Source: Bacteroidales bacterium (GTDB taxonomy: Bacteria; Bacteroidota; Bacteroidia; Bacteroidales; Paludibacteraceae). From it: a stretch of 64,000 bases of DNA. The stretch spans positions 1-64,000 of the forward strand of contig SUWZ01000004.1 in the NCBI GenBank assembly GCA_015061185.1. The letters run 5' to 3'. Shown here in pieces: positions 19,117 through 27,688 of the stretch. Made by a program: the position numbers and the translations under genes. Each line of letters opens with the position of its first letter. Position 1 is the first letter of the stretch. The notes under the pieces were generated by a model, which did no database searches, was not told the origin of the DNA, and saw only the letters and a program-made list of their open reading frames with translations.

Positions 19117-19276
19117 ACATGTAAGTAAGTGTAATGAATGTTTTTGGTCGGCCTATTGCTAAATACTAAAACCAATGAACAATACAATAGGCAATTTACA
19201 ATGAACTACAAATATTTCAAATCAATGAATAGTATATTTTACAATGAATCTTTTCAAATAAAATTTGTCTCTCTCG
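19052..19276 (-). ncRNA. small-RNA-like unit 1 of a tandem array
   Basis: Predicted transcript of about 225 nt with no ORF of note. Upstream on the minus strand is TTATTTCTTTGCAATGTC, an imperfect -7 element also present in unit 2 (TTATATTTGCAATGTC), then the shared AGAGAGACAAA. An internal hairpin GCCTATTG/CAATAGGC (19151-19192) follows. A 3' element (19107-19137), ACTTACTTACATGTTCTAGAGATC on the transcript, corresponds to the conserved motif of the other two units. It ends in the GC-rich terminator. No known RNA family recognised. Confidence 0.5.
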
Positions 19277-19470
19277 ACATTGCAAAGAAATAAGATTTAA
19301 ATTTCTTAGATTTGGATTTATCTGTCAAATAATTGGATATTTTTTTCACTATACAAAAATATCCGATTCCATCGAAGTTTTACAATTTATATTTTTTACT
19401 TATGTTTCAAAATTTTCGTAAATATTTTGTATATAATTGAATATTGCTATTTTGGAGATAGTGCACCTTA

Positions 19471-19601
19471 TGGCAACGACTATAAATTACGATTTTCTAT
19501 TTATGACTCATAAATTCTGTTTTGGATGCTTTTGAATTTATTTTAGGAGGGGTACTAAAAATATCTTTGGATGTTTTTATTTGAATTTATAGGACCTACC
19601 T
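19471..19601. repeat. degenerate dispersed repeat between RNA units 1 and 2
   Basis: Contains ACGACTATAAATTACGATTT, CTCATAAATTCTGTTTTGGATG and TTGAATTTATAGGACCTACC. These align with the copy at 19920-20040 and with inner parts of the 10.8 and 41.4 kb elements. It is part of the tandemly duplicated unit. Confidence 0.55.
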
Positions 19602-19604
19602 AAA

Positions 19605-19787
19605 AATAACAAGACTTCCCCTTTTCAATTAATTTAAAGAAGAAGTCTTATTAGGATCAAGAACATGATAACAATTAGTGTAATAACGGTTTAAGTTTGA
19701 TAAGCAATGAACTAAAATTAAAAAAATCAACGAATAGTATATATATAAAATCTAGAATCATTATGCAAATTCTGTTTGTCTCTCTTG
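19605..19787 (-). ncRNA. small-RNA-like unit 2 of a tandem array
   Basis: Predicted transcript of about 180 nt. The -7 element TATATTTG (minus strand, 19801-19794) is a full TAnnTTTG match with a TTGA about 18 nt upstream. The conserved 3' motif ATTACAC...GTTATCATGTTCTTGATC (19655-19685) precedes the terminator. An in-frame ATG overlapping the promoter could encode a 38-residue hydrophobic peptide, but the ATG would lie upstream of the predicted start site and the peptide is not conserved in unit 1, so I favour a non-coding RNA. Confidence 0.55.
19611..19649 (-). terminator. terminator of small-RNA unit 2
   Basis: Minus-strand stem AAGACTTC/GAAGTCTT with a 23-nt loop, followed by GTTATTTTT. 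It directly follows the conserved GTTATCATGTTCTTGATC motif. Confidence 0.65.
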
Positions 19788-19793
19788 ACATTG

Positions 19794-19801
19794 CAAATAT
19801 A
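19794..19801 (-). promoter_or_regulatory. -7 box of small-RNA unit 2
   Basis: TATATTTG followed by CAATGTC. The same context, TTTGCAATGTC(G/A)AGAGAGACAAA, is found at unit 1 (-7 near 19283-19292), which supports a duplicated promoter. Further upstream both units share TGACA(G/A)ATAAATC. Confidence 0.6.
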
Positions 19802-19919
19802 ACGACACAATAAGCAGAATCAATTGGAAAAATTTGTCAATCAATTAGATTTATTTGTCACACTGCAAAATAGTACGAAAACAAAGGGTTTTTCAACATT
19901 TTTTTCTAAGAAATTTTTA

Positions 19920-20040
19920 AGGTAACTTCTATAAATTACGATTTTTCTATTACGGCTCATAAATTCCGTTTAGGATGTATTTGAATATATATTAGATTGG
20001 TCTATAAATTCATTTCGTGTAATTTTTGAATTTATTCCGA
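19920..20040. repeat. degenerate dispersed repeat between RNA units 2 and 3
   Basis: Begins GGTAACTTCTATAAATTACG and includes GGTCTATAAATTCATTTCGT and GAATTTATTCCGA, the core words of the dispersed element. It matches 19471-19601 over most of its length, so the array appears to have grown by duplication of RNA plus repeat. Confidence 0.6.
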
Positions 20041-20114
20041 AAAAGTTGTTAAATGCAGAAAATATAGATGGATATTTCCAATTATAGAGAATGTCAACTA
20101 TTGCCTATACCGTA

Positions 20115-20286
20115 TAATAACCAACAAGGCTTCCGAGTGGGAAGCCTTGAAGATCAAGAACATGATAACACAAGTGTAATAGGTTTAGATGGTATAGTAG
20201 ATAAAAAGATTTTTATCTAAAGTTTTCACATCGACAATCGTCTTTGTAACTTTAATTAAATCAATCACATCTTTGTTACTCTTATA
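20115..20286 (-). ncRNA. small-RNA-like unit 3 of a tandem array
   Basis: Predicted transcript of about 170 nt. It has an A/T hairpin AGATAAAAA/TTTTTATCT (20199-20219 region), then the conserved motif ATTACACTTGTGTTATCATG TTCTTGATC (20152-20181), then a perfect terminator stem. The promoter is the least clear of the three (CCTTTG near 20292-20297). It lies immediately downstream of the tRNA-Gln terminator, on the same strand. Confidence 0.5.
20125..20149 (-). terminator. hairpin ending small-RNA unit 3
   Basis: A perfect ten-base-pair stem CAAGGCTTCC/GGAAGCCTTG with a five-base loop, followed on the minus strand by TTGGTTATTATA. The T-tract is weak, but the position relative to the conserved motif equals that in units 1 and 2. 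Confidence 0.55.
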
Positions 20287-20392
20287 TAGAACAAAGGAAG
20301 AAAAATAACGGATGAATAAATGTTAAAATACAAGCAAAAAATTGGATTATTTTATCACTCCTAAAAAAAAGCGATTTCATCGAATAAAAAAA

Positions 20393-20418
20393 ACATGACA
20401 AAATCAACTTTGTCATGT
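20393..20418 (-). terminator. terminator of tRNA-Gln
   Basis: Minus-strand hairpin ACATGACAAA/TTTTGTCATGT followed by a run of eight T residues. It begins 7 nt after the tRNA 3' end. Confidence 0.85.
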
Positions 20419-20424
20419 TTTTAG

Positions 20425-20495
20425 TTGTCCCATCAGGACTCGAACCCGAACAAGCAGTGCCAGAAACTGATGTGCTACCATTACACCATGGGACA
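20425..20495 (-). tRNA. tRNA-Gln (anticodon CTG)
   Basis: A complete cloverleaf can be drawn on the minus strand: acceptor stem TGTCCCA/TGGGACA, D arm GTGT-AATGGTA-GCAC, anticodon loop TTCTGGC with CTG at positions 34-36, and a T arm containing GGTTCGAGTCC. The 3' CCA is not encoded. CTG reads the CAG glutamine codon. A promoter -7 box (20513-20520) and a terminator flank it, so it is a single-gene transcript. Confidence 0.93.
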
Positions 20496-20512
20496 ATCTC
20501 TCTTTGCGAGTG

Positions 20513-20520
20513 CAAATTTA
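20513..20520 (-). promoter_or_regulatory. -7 box of the tRNA-Gln promoter
   Basis: TAAATTTG on the minus strand, 18 nt before the mature tRNA 5' end. A T-rich stretch lies about 18 nt upstream but has no exact TTTG. Confidence 0.6.
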
Positions 20521-20570
20521 GTAAAATAGTGATAAAAAACGAACTATTTTCTCTGTTTTTTTACAAAATT

Positions 20571-21605
20571 CTAACGAGATTGTTTCTTCCACTGAAGATC
20601 TCGCACTTGATAAATACGCTCAATTATATCAATAACTTTCAATCCTTCTAAAACATTAGTTGTAATCTGACCATCTGAATTTAATTTCTCAACTACATTC
20701 TGAATCACATAATGGTGATTTTGAGCTGATCCCTTGTACGCTCCATAGTCATTAGGAGGATTACTTGGTGCCAAAACAGGCATTTCGTAATCTTTGATAT
20801 GACAATAAACAACTTCATTCATATATTGCCCTGCCACTTTTATAGTCCCCTTCTCTCCTACAATCGTAATACTACTCTCTAAATTTGTATCCCAAACAGC
20901 TGTCGAATAGGTTAATGATCCCATTCCTCCGGAAAGAAAATCAAAAGTAACAACTCCGCTATCTTCAAAATCGGTTAATTGCTGATGATTAAAATCATGG
21001 AAATTTCCTTTAATATTGGTAATATCACCAAACAACCAATACATAATATCAATGAAATGAGAAAATTGAGTAAATAACGTACCTCCATCTAATTTCCCAT
21101 CACCATGCCAATTACCGGGTTTGTAGTAACGTGCATCTCTGTTCCAAAAACAATTTAACTGAACCATATAAATATCGCCCAACAATTTCTCATCTATCAC
21201 TTGTTTCAACCATACAGATGGTGGCGAATAGCGGTTTTGCATTACGCAAAAGACATGTTTAGAAACTTGTAACGATTTAAAAACTATCTGTTCTGCATCC
21301 GAACGACGCAAGGCTATGGGTTTTTCTAATACAACATGTAGGTTATGATTTAGACACAACAATGCATATTCTGCATGAAAATAATTTGGCGTACAGATAT
21401 TCACTACATCTAATCCCAAGCCAGCACTCAAAAGTTCTTCTATCGACCTGAAATAGGGAACCTCTAAATCACATAAACCAACCTCTTCTTGGGGCAATAC
21501 ATCGCAAACCGCAACCAACTCTGCCCACTCATTTCGACGAATCATCTCGGCATGTCGTTTACCAATATGTCCCTGACCAACAACTGCAAACCTTATCTTA
21601 TTCAT
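20571..21605 (-). CDS. Gfo/Idh/MocA oxidoreductase, WlbA/WbpB type
   Basis: 344 residues. N-terminal NAD-binding fold VVGQGHIGKRHAEM; the family Lys motif EKP at residues 94-96; and a C-terminal alpha/beta domain with the RYY-KPGNWHGDGKLDGGTLFTQFSHFID region typical of sugar dehydrogenases. With the adjacent acetyltransferase and aminotransferase it fits the route to UDP-2,3-diacetamido-2,3-dideoxy-glucuronate, where this enzyme oxidises C3 of UDP-GlcNAcA. It is 7 nt downstream of the acetyltransferase. Assignment rests on the gene trio; other sugar oxidoreductases are possible. Confidence 0.82.
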   Translation of the reverse strand: MNKIRFAVVGQGHIGKRHAEMIRRNEWAELVAVCDVLPQEEVGLCDLEVPYFRSIEELLSAGLGLDVVNICTPNYFHAEYALLCLNHNLHVVLEKPIALRRSDAEQIVFKSLQVSKHVFCVMQNRYSPPSVWLKQVIDEKLLGDIYMVQLNCFWNRDARYYKPGNWHGDGKLDGGTLFTQFSHFIDIMYWLFGDITNIKGNFHDFNHQQLTDFEDSGVVTFDFLSGGMGSLTYSTAVWDTNLESSITIVGEKGTIKVAGQYMNEVVYCHIKDYEMPVLAPSNPPNDYGAYKGSAQNHHYVIQNVVEKLNSDGQITTNVLEGLKVIDIIERIYQVRDLQWKKQSR

Positions 21606-21612
21606 CTTAAAC

Positions 21613-22185
21613 CTATTTAGAAATTAAACTATTATCTTCCAATTCATACTCCTCACTACATTCCTTACACACCATTTTTTTCTTCAACTCATCTTTCTCT
21701 AAACGACATCCACAACGACAAACCCAACCTACTTGCTTTGCAGGATTTCCCACAACTAATGCATAAGGTAATACATCTTTTGTCACAACAGAGCCTGCTC
21801 CTACTAATGCATACTCTCCTATAGTATTTCCACAAACTATTGTTGCATTAGCCCCTATTGATGCTCCTCTACGAATGATTGTAGGCAAAAAACTCTCCTT
21901 TCGGGATATAAAACTTCGGGGATTGATAACGTTCGTAAAAACAACCGATGGTCCTAAAAAAACATCATCCTCACATTGAACACCTGTATAAACTGAAACA
22001 TTGTTTTGAATTTTAACATTGTTCCCAATTGTCACCTTAGGAGATATCACGACATTTTGACCAATATTACATCCCTCTCCAATTTGAGAACCGGACATAA
22101 TATGCGAAAAATGCCAAATTTTTGTTCCCTTACCTATTTGACAATCCTTATCAACAATTGAAGTTTCATGCAAAAAATAGTCCAT
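21613..22185 (-). CDS. left-handed beta-helix N-acetyltransferase, WlbB/WbpD type
   Basis: 190 residues of hexapeptide repeats ([27 protein letters not shown] and so on) forming a trimeric left-handed beta helix. It would acetylate the 3-amino group of the UDP-sugar made by the aminotransferase next door. The C-terminal ~40 residues carry four cysteines in CxC...CxxC spacing (CRCGC, CKEC), a possible zinc knuckle also seen in WlbB relatives. Its start lies 2 nt past the aminotransferase stop, so translation is coupled. Confidence 0.87.
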   Translation of the reverse strand: MDYFLHETSIVDKDCQIGKGTKIWHFSHIMSGSQIGEGCNIGQNVVISPKVTIGNNVKIQNNVSVYTGVQCEDDVFLGPSVVFTNVINPRSFISRKESFLPTIIRRGASIGANATIVCGNTIGEYALVGAGSVVTKDVLPYALVVGNPAKQVGWVCRCGCRLEKDELKKKMVCKECSEEYELEDNSLISK

Positions 22186-22187
22186 GG

Positions 22188-23321
22188 TTATTGATTTATA
22201 GATGCCGGAAATGATTTAATTGTTTCTACGATGTATGCCAACTGCTCTTCATCCAACTCAGTATGCATCGGTAAAGACAACACCTTTTCTGATAAAAATT
22301 CGGACACCGGTAACTCTTTGCACTCTTCTGTCCGATAGGCATCCTGAAGATGCAAGGGCTTTGGATAATAAACCATTGTTGGAATAGCTCTATCCTTAAG
22401 ATACGCTTGAAGATCATTTCGATTGTAATTATCTACAATGACCGTAAACTGATGGTACGAATGAGTCGTTTGCGTACCTACAATTGGCAATCGCAACCAA
22501 TCTATCTCCTTTAAATGTTCATGATAATATCGACTGGCAGCCACGCGAGAAGCGATATAACTATCCAAATGAGATAATTTAATATCTAAAATTGCAGCTT
22601 GGATAGTATCTAATCTTGAGTTCACTCCCACTCGCTCATAGTGATAACGTGTTTTCATGCCATGATTTGCAATGCTTTGTATCTTCTCTGCCAACTCGTC
22701 ATTATTGGTAAAGATTGCTCCCCCATCTCCATAACAACCTAAGTTTTTAGAGGGGAAAAACGAGGTACAACCAATGTCTCCCATACATCCTGAATGAAAC
22801 TTTGCCCCATTTGAAAAGGTATAATGAGACCCAATGGATTGACAAGCATCTTCCACAACATACAAATTATGCTCTCTTGCCACACGTAAAATGGACTCCA
22901 TATCTGCATTTTGTCCAAACAAATGAACAGGAATGATTACCTTGGTATTCTCCGTAATGGCATTTTCTACTTCTTGTAATGATATACAAAATGTGTCTGG
23001 ATCAACATCCACCAAGACCAATTTCAAACCTAACAAGGCAACGACTTCTGCCGTTGCAACAAAGGTAAACGAGGGAGCTATAACCTCATCTCCCGGCTTC
23101 AAACCTAAAGCCATTAACGAAATCATTAATGCATCTGTTCCATTACCAACCGGTATAACATGCTTAACATTCAAATAGTTTGCAAAGTGCTTACGGAAAG
23201 CCTCAACTTTGCCCCCCTTCACAAAGACTGTCGAATCAAGCACCTCTTGAATCGCTGCATCTACATCTGTTTTTATGTTGTGGTACTGACTTTTCAGGTC
23301 AACCATCTCAATTTTTCTCAT
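22188..23321 (-). CDS. DegT/DnrJ/EryC1 sugar aminotransferase, WlbC/WbpE type
   Basis: 377 residues from the ATG at 23321. PLP-dependent sugar aminotransferase with [11 protein letters not shown] for phosphate binding, [10 protein letters not shown] with the PLP-pyridine Asp (Asp158), and the Schiff-base lysine in FFPSKNLG (Lys192). It would aminate the 3-keto sugar to the 3-amino sugar. It is the first gene of the trio. An in-frame GTG six bases upstream overlaps the -7 box (23327-23334), so I chose the ATG. This places the predicted transcription start at or next to the start codon. Confidence 0.88.
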   Translation of the reverse strand: MRKIEMVDLKSQYHNIKTDVDAAIQEVLDSTVFVKGGKVEAFRKHFANYLNVKHVIPVGNGTDALMISLMALGLKPGDEVIAPSFTFVATAEVVALLGLKLVLVDVDPDTFCISLQEVENAITENTKVIIPVHLFGQNADMESILRVAREHNLYVVEDACQSIGSHYTFSNGAKFHSGCMGDIGCTSFFPSKNLGCYGDGGAIFTNNDELAEKIQSIANHGMKTRYHYERVGVNSRLDTIQAAILDIKLSHLDSYIASRVAASRYYHEHLKEIDWLRLPIVGTQTTHSYHQFTVIVDNYNRNDLQAYLKDRAIPTMVYYPKPLHLQDAYRTEECKELPVSEFLSEKVLSLPMHTELDEEQLAYIVETIKSFPASINQ

Positions 23322-23326
23322 AGCCA

Positions 23327-23342
23327 CAAATATACAAAGGTA
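23327..23342 (-). promoter_or_regulatory. tandem -7 boxes at the start codon of the wlb-type operon
   Basis: Two adjacent TAnnTTTG matches on the minus strand, TACCTTTG (23342-23335) and TATATTTG (23334-23327). The second predicts a start site at about 23321, which is the A of the ATG. The mRNA would be leaderless or have a leader of about 7 nt. Confidence 0.6.
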
Positions 23343-23384
23343 TTTTCATCTGCTATACGAAATTCGTTTTTTTTTCTCAACAAA

Positions 23385-24587
23385 CTACTCTCTTCCCAAA
23401 ATCATCAAACTTAATTTTTTCATTTGAATTAAATATTCAAGTTCCAAGACATCATCATATAACGCAATATACCTCATCGTACTCTCTAAATAATCCAAAG
23501 CAGATAAAGCTCCTAAACGATAGGCTTTTGCTTCGTGTTCTAAAACAGAAAATGAATGAATGGAGTTTTGATATTCTGATAACAACTCTTCCATTGCCAC
23601 AATTTGTTCATAGAGCATAGACAGTTCACTTTTTATCCGAAATTGAGCCTCTTCATACCTCAAGTCGGCAATCTTAGAATTGGCTCGTTGGGATTGCACC
23701 TTGTTTTTATTTGCCCACAATGGCAATGATACTCCAATAGTACCTCCTCGCATCGCTTCTATATCTGTTATTTCTGATTGATAACCTGCGCTCAAGTGTG
23801 GCAACCATGATAGTTGCGCCAACTTCTCTTCTCTTGAACTTACTTCCTTATTTTGTTGATAATAACGCATTTCCGGAATATAAACCAATATAGAATCCAA
23901 CCAAGTTGCAAAATCAACAGGCATTGGTGTAAAGTCATATTGCAACAATGTTGTATCAATTAGTATGCCTCCATTGGAATAGCACAACTGTTGATATAGG
24001 TTTTCTCGCTCCAATTCCAACAATCTTATTTGGGTATTGAATTCGGCTATAGAGAATTGAAACTTATTAAATTCCAAAATATTTAATTCGCCGGAGGCAT
24101 ATCTTTTTTGATTGGATTCTGCAAGTTGAGACAAAATAGTTGCCGTGGTATTTCTCTGCTCAATTTGTTTTGTTAAATATCTCCACTTGATGCAATTTTG
24201 CGAAAATTTTTCTAAAATTGCCTGTTTTTCAACTCTGTAATAGGCTTCAGAAGATGCCTCTTTACTTTTGGCTAATCGCCTGCGCGCTCCGGATATTGTT
24301 GTTAAATCAAAATCTTGACTAACACTTAACATTCGTTTATCTGAAGGGGCATTTTCATCTCCCCACATATAGGATAAATTTACTTGAGGGTCGGGTAAAT
24401 TAATTGTACTTCTATTCTCTAAGGAGGAGGCCTTTACCTCTTGTTTTAGAATGCTCAATTGATAATTATTAGCCTCAACAATCGGGTATAAATCTACATA
24501 CGATTGAGCTTCAACACCCATACCAACCAAGTATAAAGTAAAAACTAATAGGGTTAACTTATTTCTTTTCATTTTTAATTCTGACAT
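23385..24587 (-). CDS. TolC-family outer membrane factor of a metal efflux system
   Basis: 400 residues with a signal peptide ending near VEAQSY. Two outer-membrane-efflux repeats give long amphipathic helices (LENRSTINLPDPQVNLSYMW and the second half from ~230). It would form the periplasm-spanning exit duct for the RND pump encoded 8 nt upstream. A second ATG at 24572 (MKRNKL) gives an equally plausible start directly before the signal peptide. Shorter than E. coli TolC and CusC, as is usual for Bacteroidetes CzcC/CusC homologues. Confidence 0.87.
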   Translation of the reverse strand: MSELKMKRNKLTLLVFTLYLVGMGVEAQSYVDLYPIVEANNYQLSILKQEVKASSLENRSTINLPDPQVNLSYMWGDENAPSDKRMLSVSQDFDLTTISGARRRLAKSKEASSEAYYRVEKQAILEKFSQNCIKWRYLTKQIEQRNTTATILSQLAESNQKRYASGELNILEFNKFQFSIAEFNTQIRLLELERENLYQQLCYSNGGILIDTTLLQYDFTPMPVDFATWLDSILVYIPEMRYYQQNKEVSSREEKLAQLSWLPHLSAGYQSEITDIEAMRGGTIGVSLPLWANKNKVQSQRANSKIADLRYEEAQFRIKSELSMLYEQIVAMEELLSEYQNSIHSFSVLEHEAKAYRLGALSALDYLESTMRYIALYDDVLELEYLIQMKKLSLMILGRE

Positions 24588-24595
24588 AGAAATTA

Positions 24596-27500
24596 TTAAT
24601 TATTTGTCTTTCGTTTATTCACCCAAGTATAGGTGATAGGCACAATAAATCCATTAAAGAAGGTTGATGTAAACAATCCTCCTAAAATTACCTTTGCTAA
24701 AGGACTCTGTATCTCATTTCCCGGCAAATCTCCATTGAAAACTAGTGGCAAAAGTGCCAATCCGGAAGTCAAAGCTGTCATCAAAATTGGATTTAATCTA
24801 TCTAATGAGCCTTGTATTACTACCTCTGTAAGTGATTTTCCACCCCTCCTTAATAGCTCATACCTGTCCACCAACAAGAGTCCATTGCGTGTAGCAATTC
24901 CAAACAAAGAGATAAAGCCTATAATAGCCGGAATATTCAAAATTCCTCCGGAGAAAAAGATGGCCCATACGCCTCCAATCAAAGCCAAAGGTAAATTTAG
25001 CAAAACAACCATTGATAAATCAACCCGTTTAAATTGATTGTATAACAAAATAAATATGATTATAACTGAAAGAATGGATATCAAAACAATAATTTTTGAG
25101 GCTCTCTCTTCACTTTCAAACTGACCTCCATATTCCACGTAATATCCTTCCGGTAAATAGACTGATTCTTGAATCTCTTTTTGAATATCTTCTACAACAC
25201 CACTTAAACCTCTTCCGGAGACATTGGCTGAAACAACCACTTTTCTGGATACAGCTTCGCGTGCAATCGTATTGGGACCTGATTTAGAAGAAATTGTAGC
25301 TATATTAGAGAACGGAACCTTACCCTCTTTTGTATCAACCAACATATTCTCAATCTCTTCTATGGAATTTCTATAAGATTCTTCTGCCCTAACAACCAAA
25401 TTGAAATTGCGATTCCCTTCATAAACTTGTGATACCACTCTCCCTGCCAACAAGACTTCTATCATATCTCTGAATTGGGGCAAAGTAATGCCATATCGCG
25501 CCAAAATATCTCTCTTGGGTTCTATCTGAATTTGTGGTCGCTCCACTTGCTGCTCAACACTTAAATCAACAATGCCTTCAACCGGTTCTATTTTATGTTT
25601 AACCTCGTTGGCTATGCGATACAAGGTATTCAAATCTGACCCAAAAATCTTGATTGCAATGTTAGCTCTTGTTCCGGAAAGCATGGCATCTATACGGTGT
25701 GAAATAGGAGAACCGACCTCCACCACAACGCCCTTTAAATGAGATAACTTATGACGAACATCTGCGACAACTTCATCTTTGGAACGTTCTTGTAATTGAT
25801 AGGGAACTTCCAATTCAGACATATTTATACCTAAAGCGTGTTCATCCAACTCGGCACGTCCTGTTTTTCGTCCGACACATGTTACCTCCGGAATCTCCAA
25901 TAGCAACTCTTCCGCCCGACGACCTATCTTGTCAGACTCTTCCAACGATATTCCCGGTTTCACTCCTAAATTTATCGTAAATGAGCCTTCATTAAATGGA
26001 GGTAAAAAATCTCTATCAAACGAAATCAACTGTAGCAAGGCTACGACAAACAAAATAGATATTGTCACAAAAGTAACTCTTGCATGTTGAATGGCCCAAT
26101 ACAACAAATTTTGATAACCTTTTTTCAGATTTAACAACCATTTTGGCTCCTTTATTTCACTCAAATTAATAGAAAGGAAATAACTACATAAAACCGGAGT
26201 CAACGTCAAAGCAATAAGCGTAGAGGCACTTAACGCAATGATAAATGAGATTCCCAAAGGCATCAACATTCTCCCCTCCATTCCGGACAAGAAAAAGAGC
26301 GGAAGAAAACTGGCTATAATAATCAATGTAGAATTAAGAATTGGTTTGCGCACCTCTTTTGAAGCTTCATATACCACATGCAAAACCGACAACTGCTCTT
26401 CTTTGGGTCTTAACCCATTCTCCTTTAATCGTTTAAAGATGTTCTCTACATCCACTATCGCATCATCAACCAATGCCCCGATTGCAATAGCAATTCCCCC
26501 TAAACTCATCGTATTGATAGTCAATCCCATAAATTTCAAAATCAAAAAGGCTACCAAAACTGATATCGGTATTGTTATCAAAGAAATGATGGTAGTTCTG
26601 CTATTCATCAAAAAGAGCACCAATACCAATACAACAAAAAATCCGCCTTCTAAAAGAGAGTTCAAAACATTATTGACCGAATTATCAATAAAGTCTGATT
26701 GTCGAAAAATATCAGAGGCAATTTTCACATCCGGCGGCAACTGCTTCTGAACATCCAAAAGTAGTTTATCAACATTCTCTGTCACTTCAACAGCATTGGA
26801 GTTGGGCTGACGGGTAATTGTTAACAATACAGCATCTTTTTGATTAAATGATGCAACACCTGTTTTTGGGAATTTATTACCAATCTTTATCTCGGCAATG
26901 TCTTCCAACAACAACGGGGCATCGTCACATAGTTTCACAACATTCTTCCCAATCTCTTCTACACGATTGGTGGAAACCACTCCTCTCAGAATATATTCGT
27001 TCCCGTATTCATAAAATAAACCTCCCGATGCATTGATGTTCATTTGCTCTACTGCTGCCAACACCTCATCCAACCGAACATTGTATTGACTCATTTTTCC
27101 AAGATGCAAAAGGATTTGGTACTCCTTCACCTCACCGCCTATAACGGCTACTTGAGACACCCCATCCAAAGCCAAAATTCGAGGACGAAGTTCCCACTCT
27201 GCTACTGTTCGCAACTCCCTTAGATTAGTTGAGTCTGACGTCAACCCAATAATCATCATCTCCCCTAAAATAGATGATTGAGGAGCAAGCACCGGCACTC
27301 CAACATTTTTAGGCAATTCATTGCTTACTACTTGCAACTTTTCTGTCACGATCTGTCGTGCAATATTCACATCGGTATCCCAATCAAACTCGACCCAAAC
27401 TACTGAAAAACCATTGGTAGAAGAAGAGCGAACTCGACGAACATCAGAGGCTCCATTCATGGCTGTTTCTATGGGAAATGAGACCAGACGTTCCACCTCT

Positions 27501-27676
27501 TCCGCTGCCAAATCATTCGATTCTGTCAAAACCACAACGGTAGGAGCATTTAGATCAGGAAAAACATCCACATCCATTTCCAATGTACTCTTTACTCCGT
27601 AAACTACTAATAAAATAGTAACCAAAAGAACAAAGAGTCTGTTATCTAATGAAAATTTAATAATCTTATTTAACAT
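24596..27676 (-). CDS. CusA/CzcA-type heavy-metal RND efflux pump
   Basis: 1026 residues, a full-length inner-membrane resistance-nodulation-division transporter of the heavy-metal (HME) class. Two sets of six transmembrane helices flank large periplasmic loops. The charged proton-relay region in TM4 reads ALVDDAIVDVEN (Asp404, Asp405, Asp409, Glu411). LNKIIKFSLDNR at the N-terminus and GISLEESDKIGRRAEE in the second loop are HME-typical. It exports a divalent or monovalent metal through the tripartite complex with the adjacent adaptor and outer membrane factor. Whether Cu/Ag, Zn/Co/Cd or Ni is the substrate cannot be settled from this motif alone. Confidence 0.93.
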   Translation of the reverse strand: MLNKIIKFSLDNRLFVLLVTILLVVYGVKSTLEMDVDVFPDLNAPTVVVLTESNDLAAEEVERLVSFPIETAMNGASDVRRVRSSSTNGFSVVWVEFDWDTDVNIARQIVTEKLQVVSNELPKNVGVPVLAPQSSILGEMMIIGLTSDSTNLRELRTVAEWELRPRILALDGVSQVAVIGGEVKEYQILLHLGKMSQYNVRLDEVLAAVEQMNINASGGLFYEYGNEYILRGVVSTNRVEEIGKNVVKLCDDAPLLLEDIAEIKIGNKFPKTGVASFNQKDAVLLTITRQPNSNAVEVTENVDKLLLDVQKQLPPDVKIASDIFRQSDFIDNSVNNVLNSLLEGGFFVVLVLVLFLMNSRTTIISLITIPISVLVAFLILKFMGLTINTMSLGGIAIAIGALVDDAIVDVENIFKRLKENGLRPKEEQLSVLHVVYEASKEVRKPILNSTLIIIASFLPLFFLSGMEGRMLMPLGISFIIALSASTLIALTLTPVLCSYFLSINLSEIKEPKWLLNLKKGYQNLLYWAIQHARVTFVTISILFVVALLQLISFDRDFLPPFNEGSFTINLGVKPGISLEESDKIGRRAEELLLEIPEVTCVGRKTGRAELDEHALGINMSELEVPYQLQERSKDEVVADVRHKLSHLKGVVVEVGSPISHRIDAMLSGTRANIAIKIFGSDLNTLYRIANEVKHKIEPVEGIVDLSVEQQVERPQIQIEPKRDILARYGITLPQFRDMIEVLLAGRVVSQVYEGNRNFNLVVRAEESYRNSIEEIENMLVDTKEGKVPFSNIATISSKSGPNTIAREAVSRKVVVSANVSGRGLSGVVEDIQKEIQESVYLPEGYYVEYGGQFESEERASKIIVLISILSVIIIFILLYNQFKRVDLSMVVLLNLPLALIGGVWAIFFSGGILNIPAIIGFISLFGIATRNGLLLVDRYELLRRGGKSLTEVVIQGSLDRLNPILMTALTSGLALLPLVFNGDLPGNEIQSPLAKVILGGLFTSTFFNGFIVPITYTWVNKRKTNN

Positions 27677-27688
27677 AGCTAATGCTGT

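Noticed and set aside
19650..19805. 38-residue hydrophobic peptide in small-RNA unit 2, possible type I toxin
   Set aside because: Its ATG overlaps the promoter and would precede the transcript start, and units 1 and 3 do not keep the frame.
19052..20181. Integron attC-like array
   Set aside because: The hairpins differ in sequence and lack the conserved RYYYAAC/GTTRRRY ends; there are no cassette ORFs or integrase; T-tracts fit terminators instead.
20282..20651. Open frames on both strands across the tRNA-Gln gene
   Set aside because: They run through a tRNA with intact cloverleaf and its terminator; not coding.
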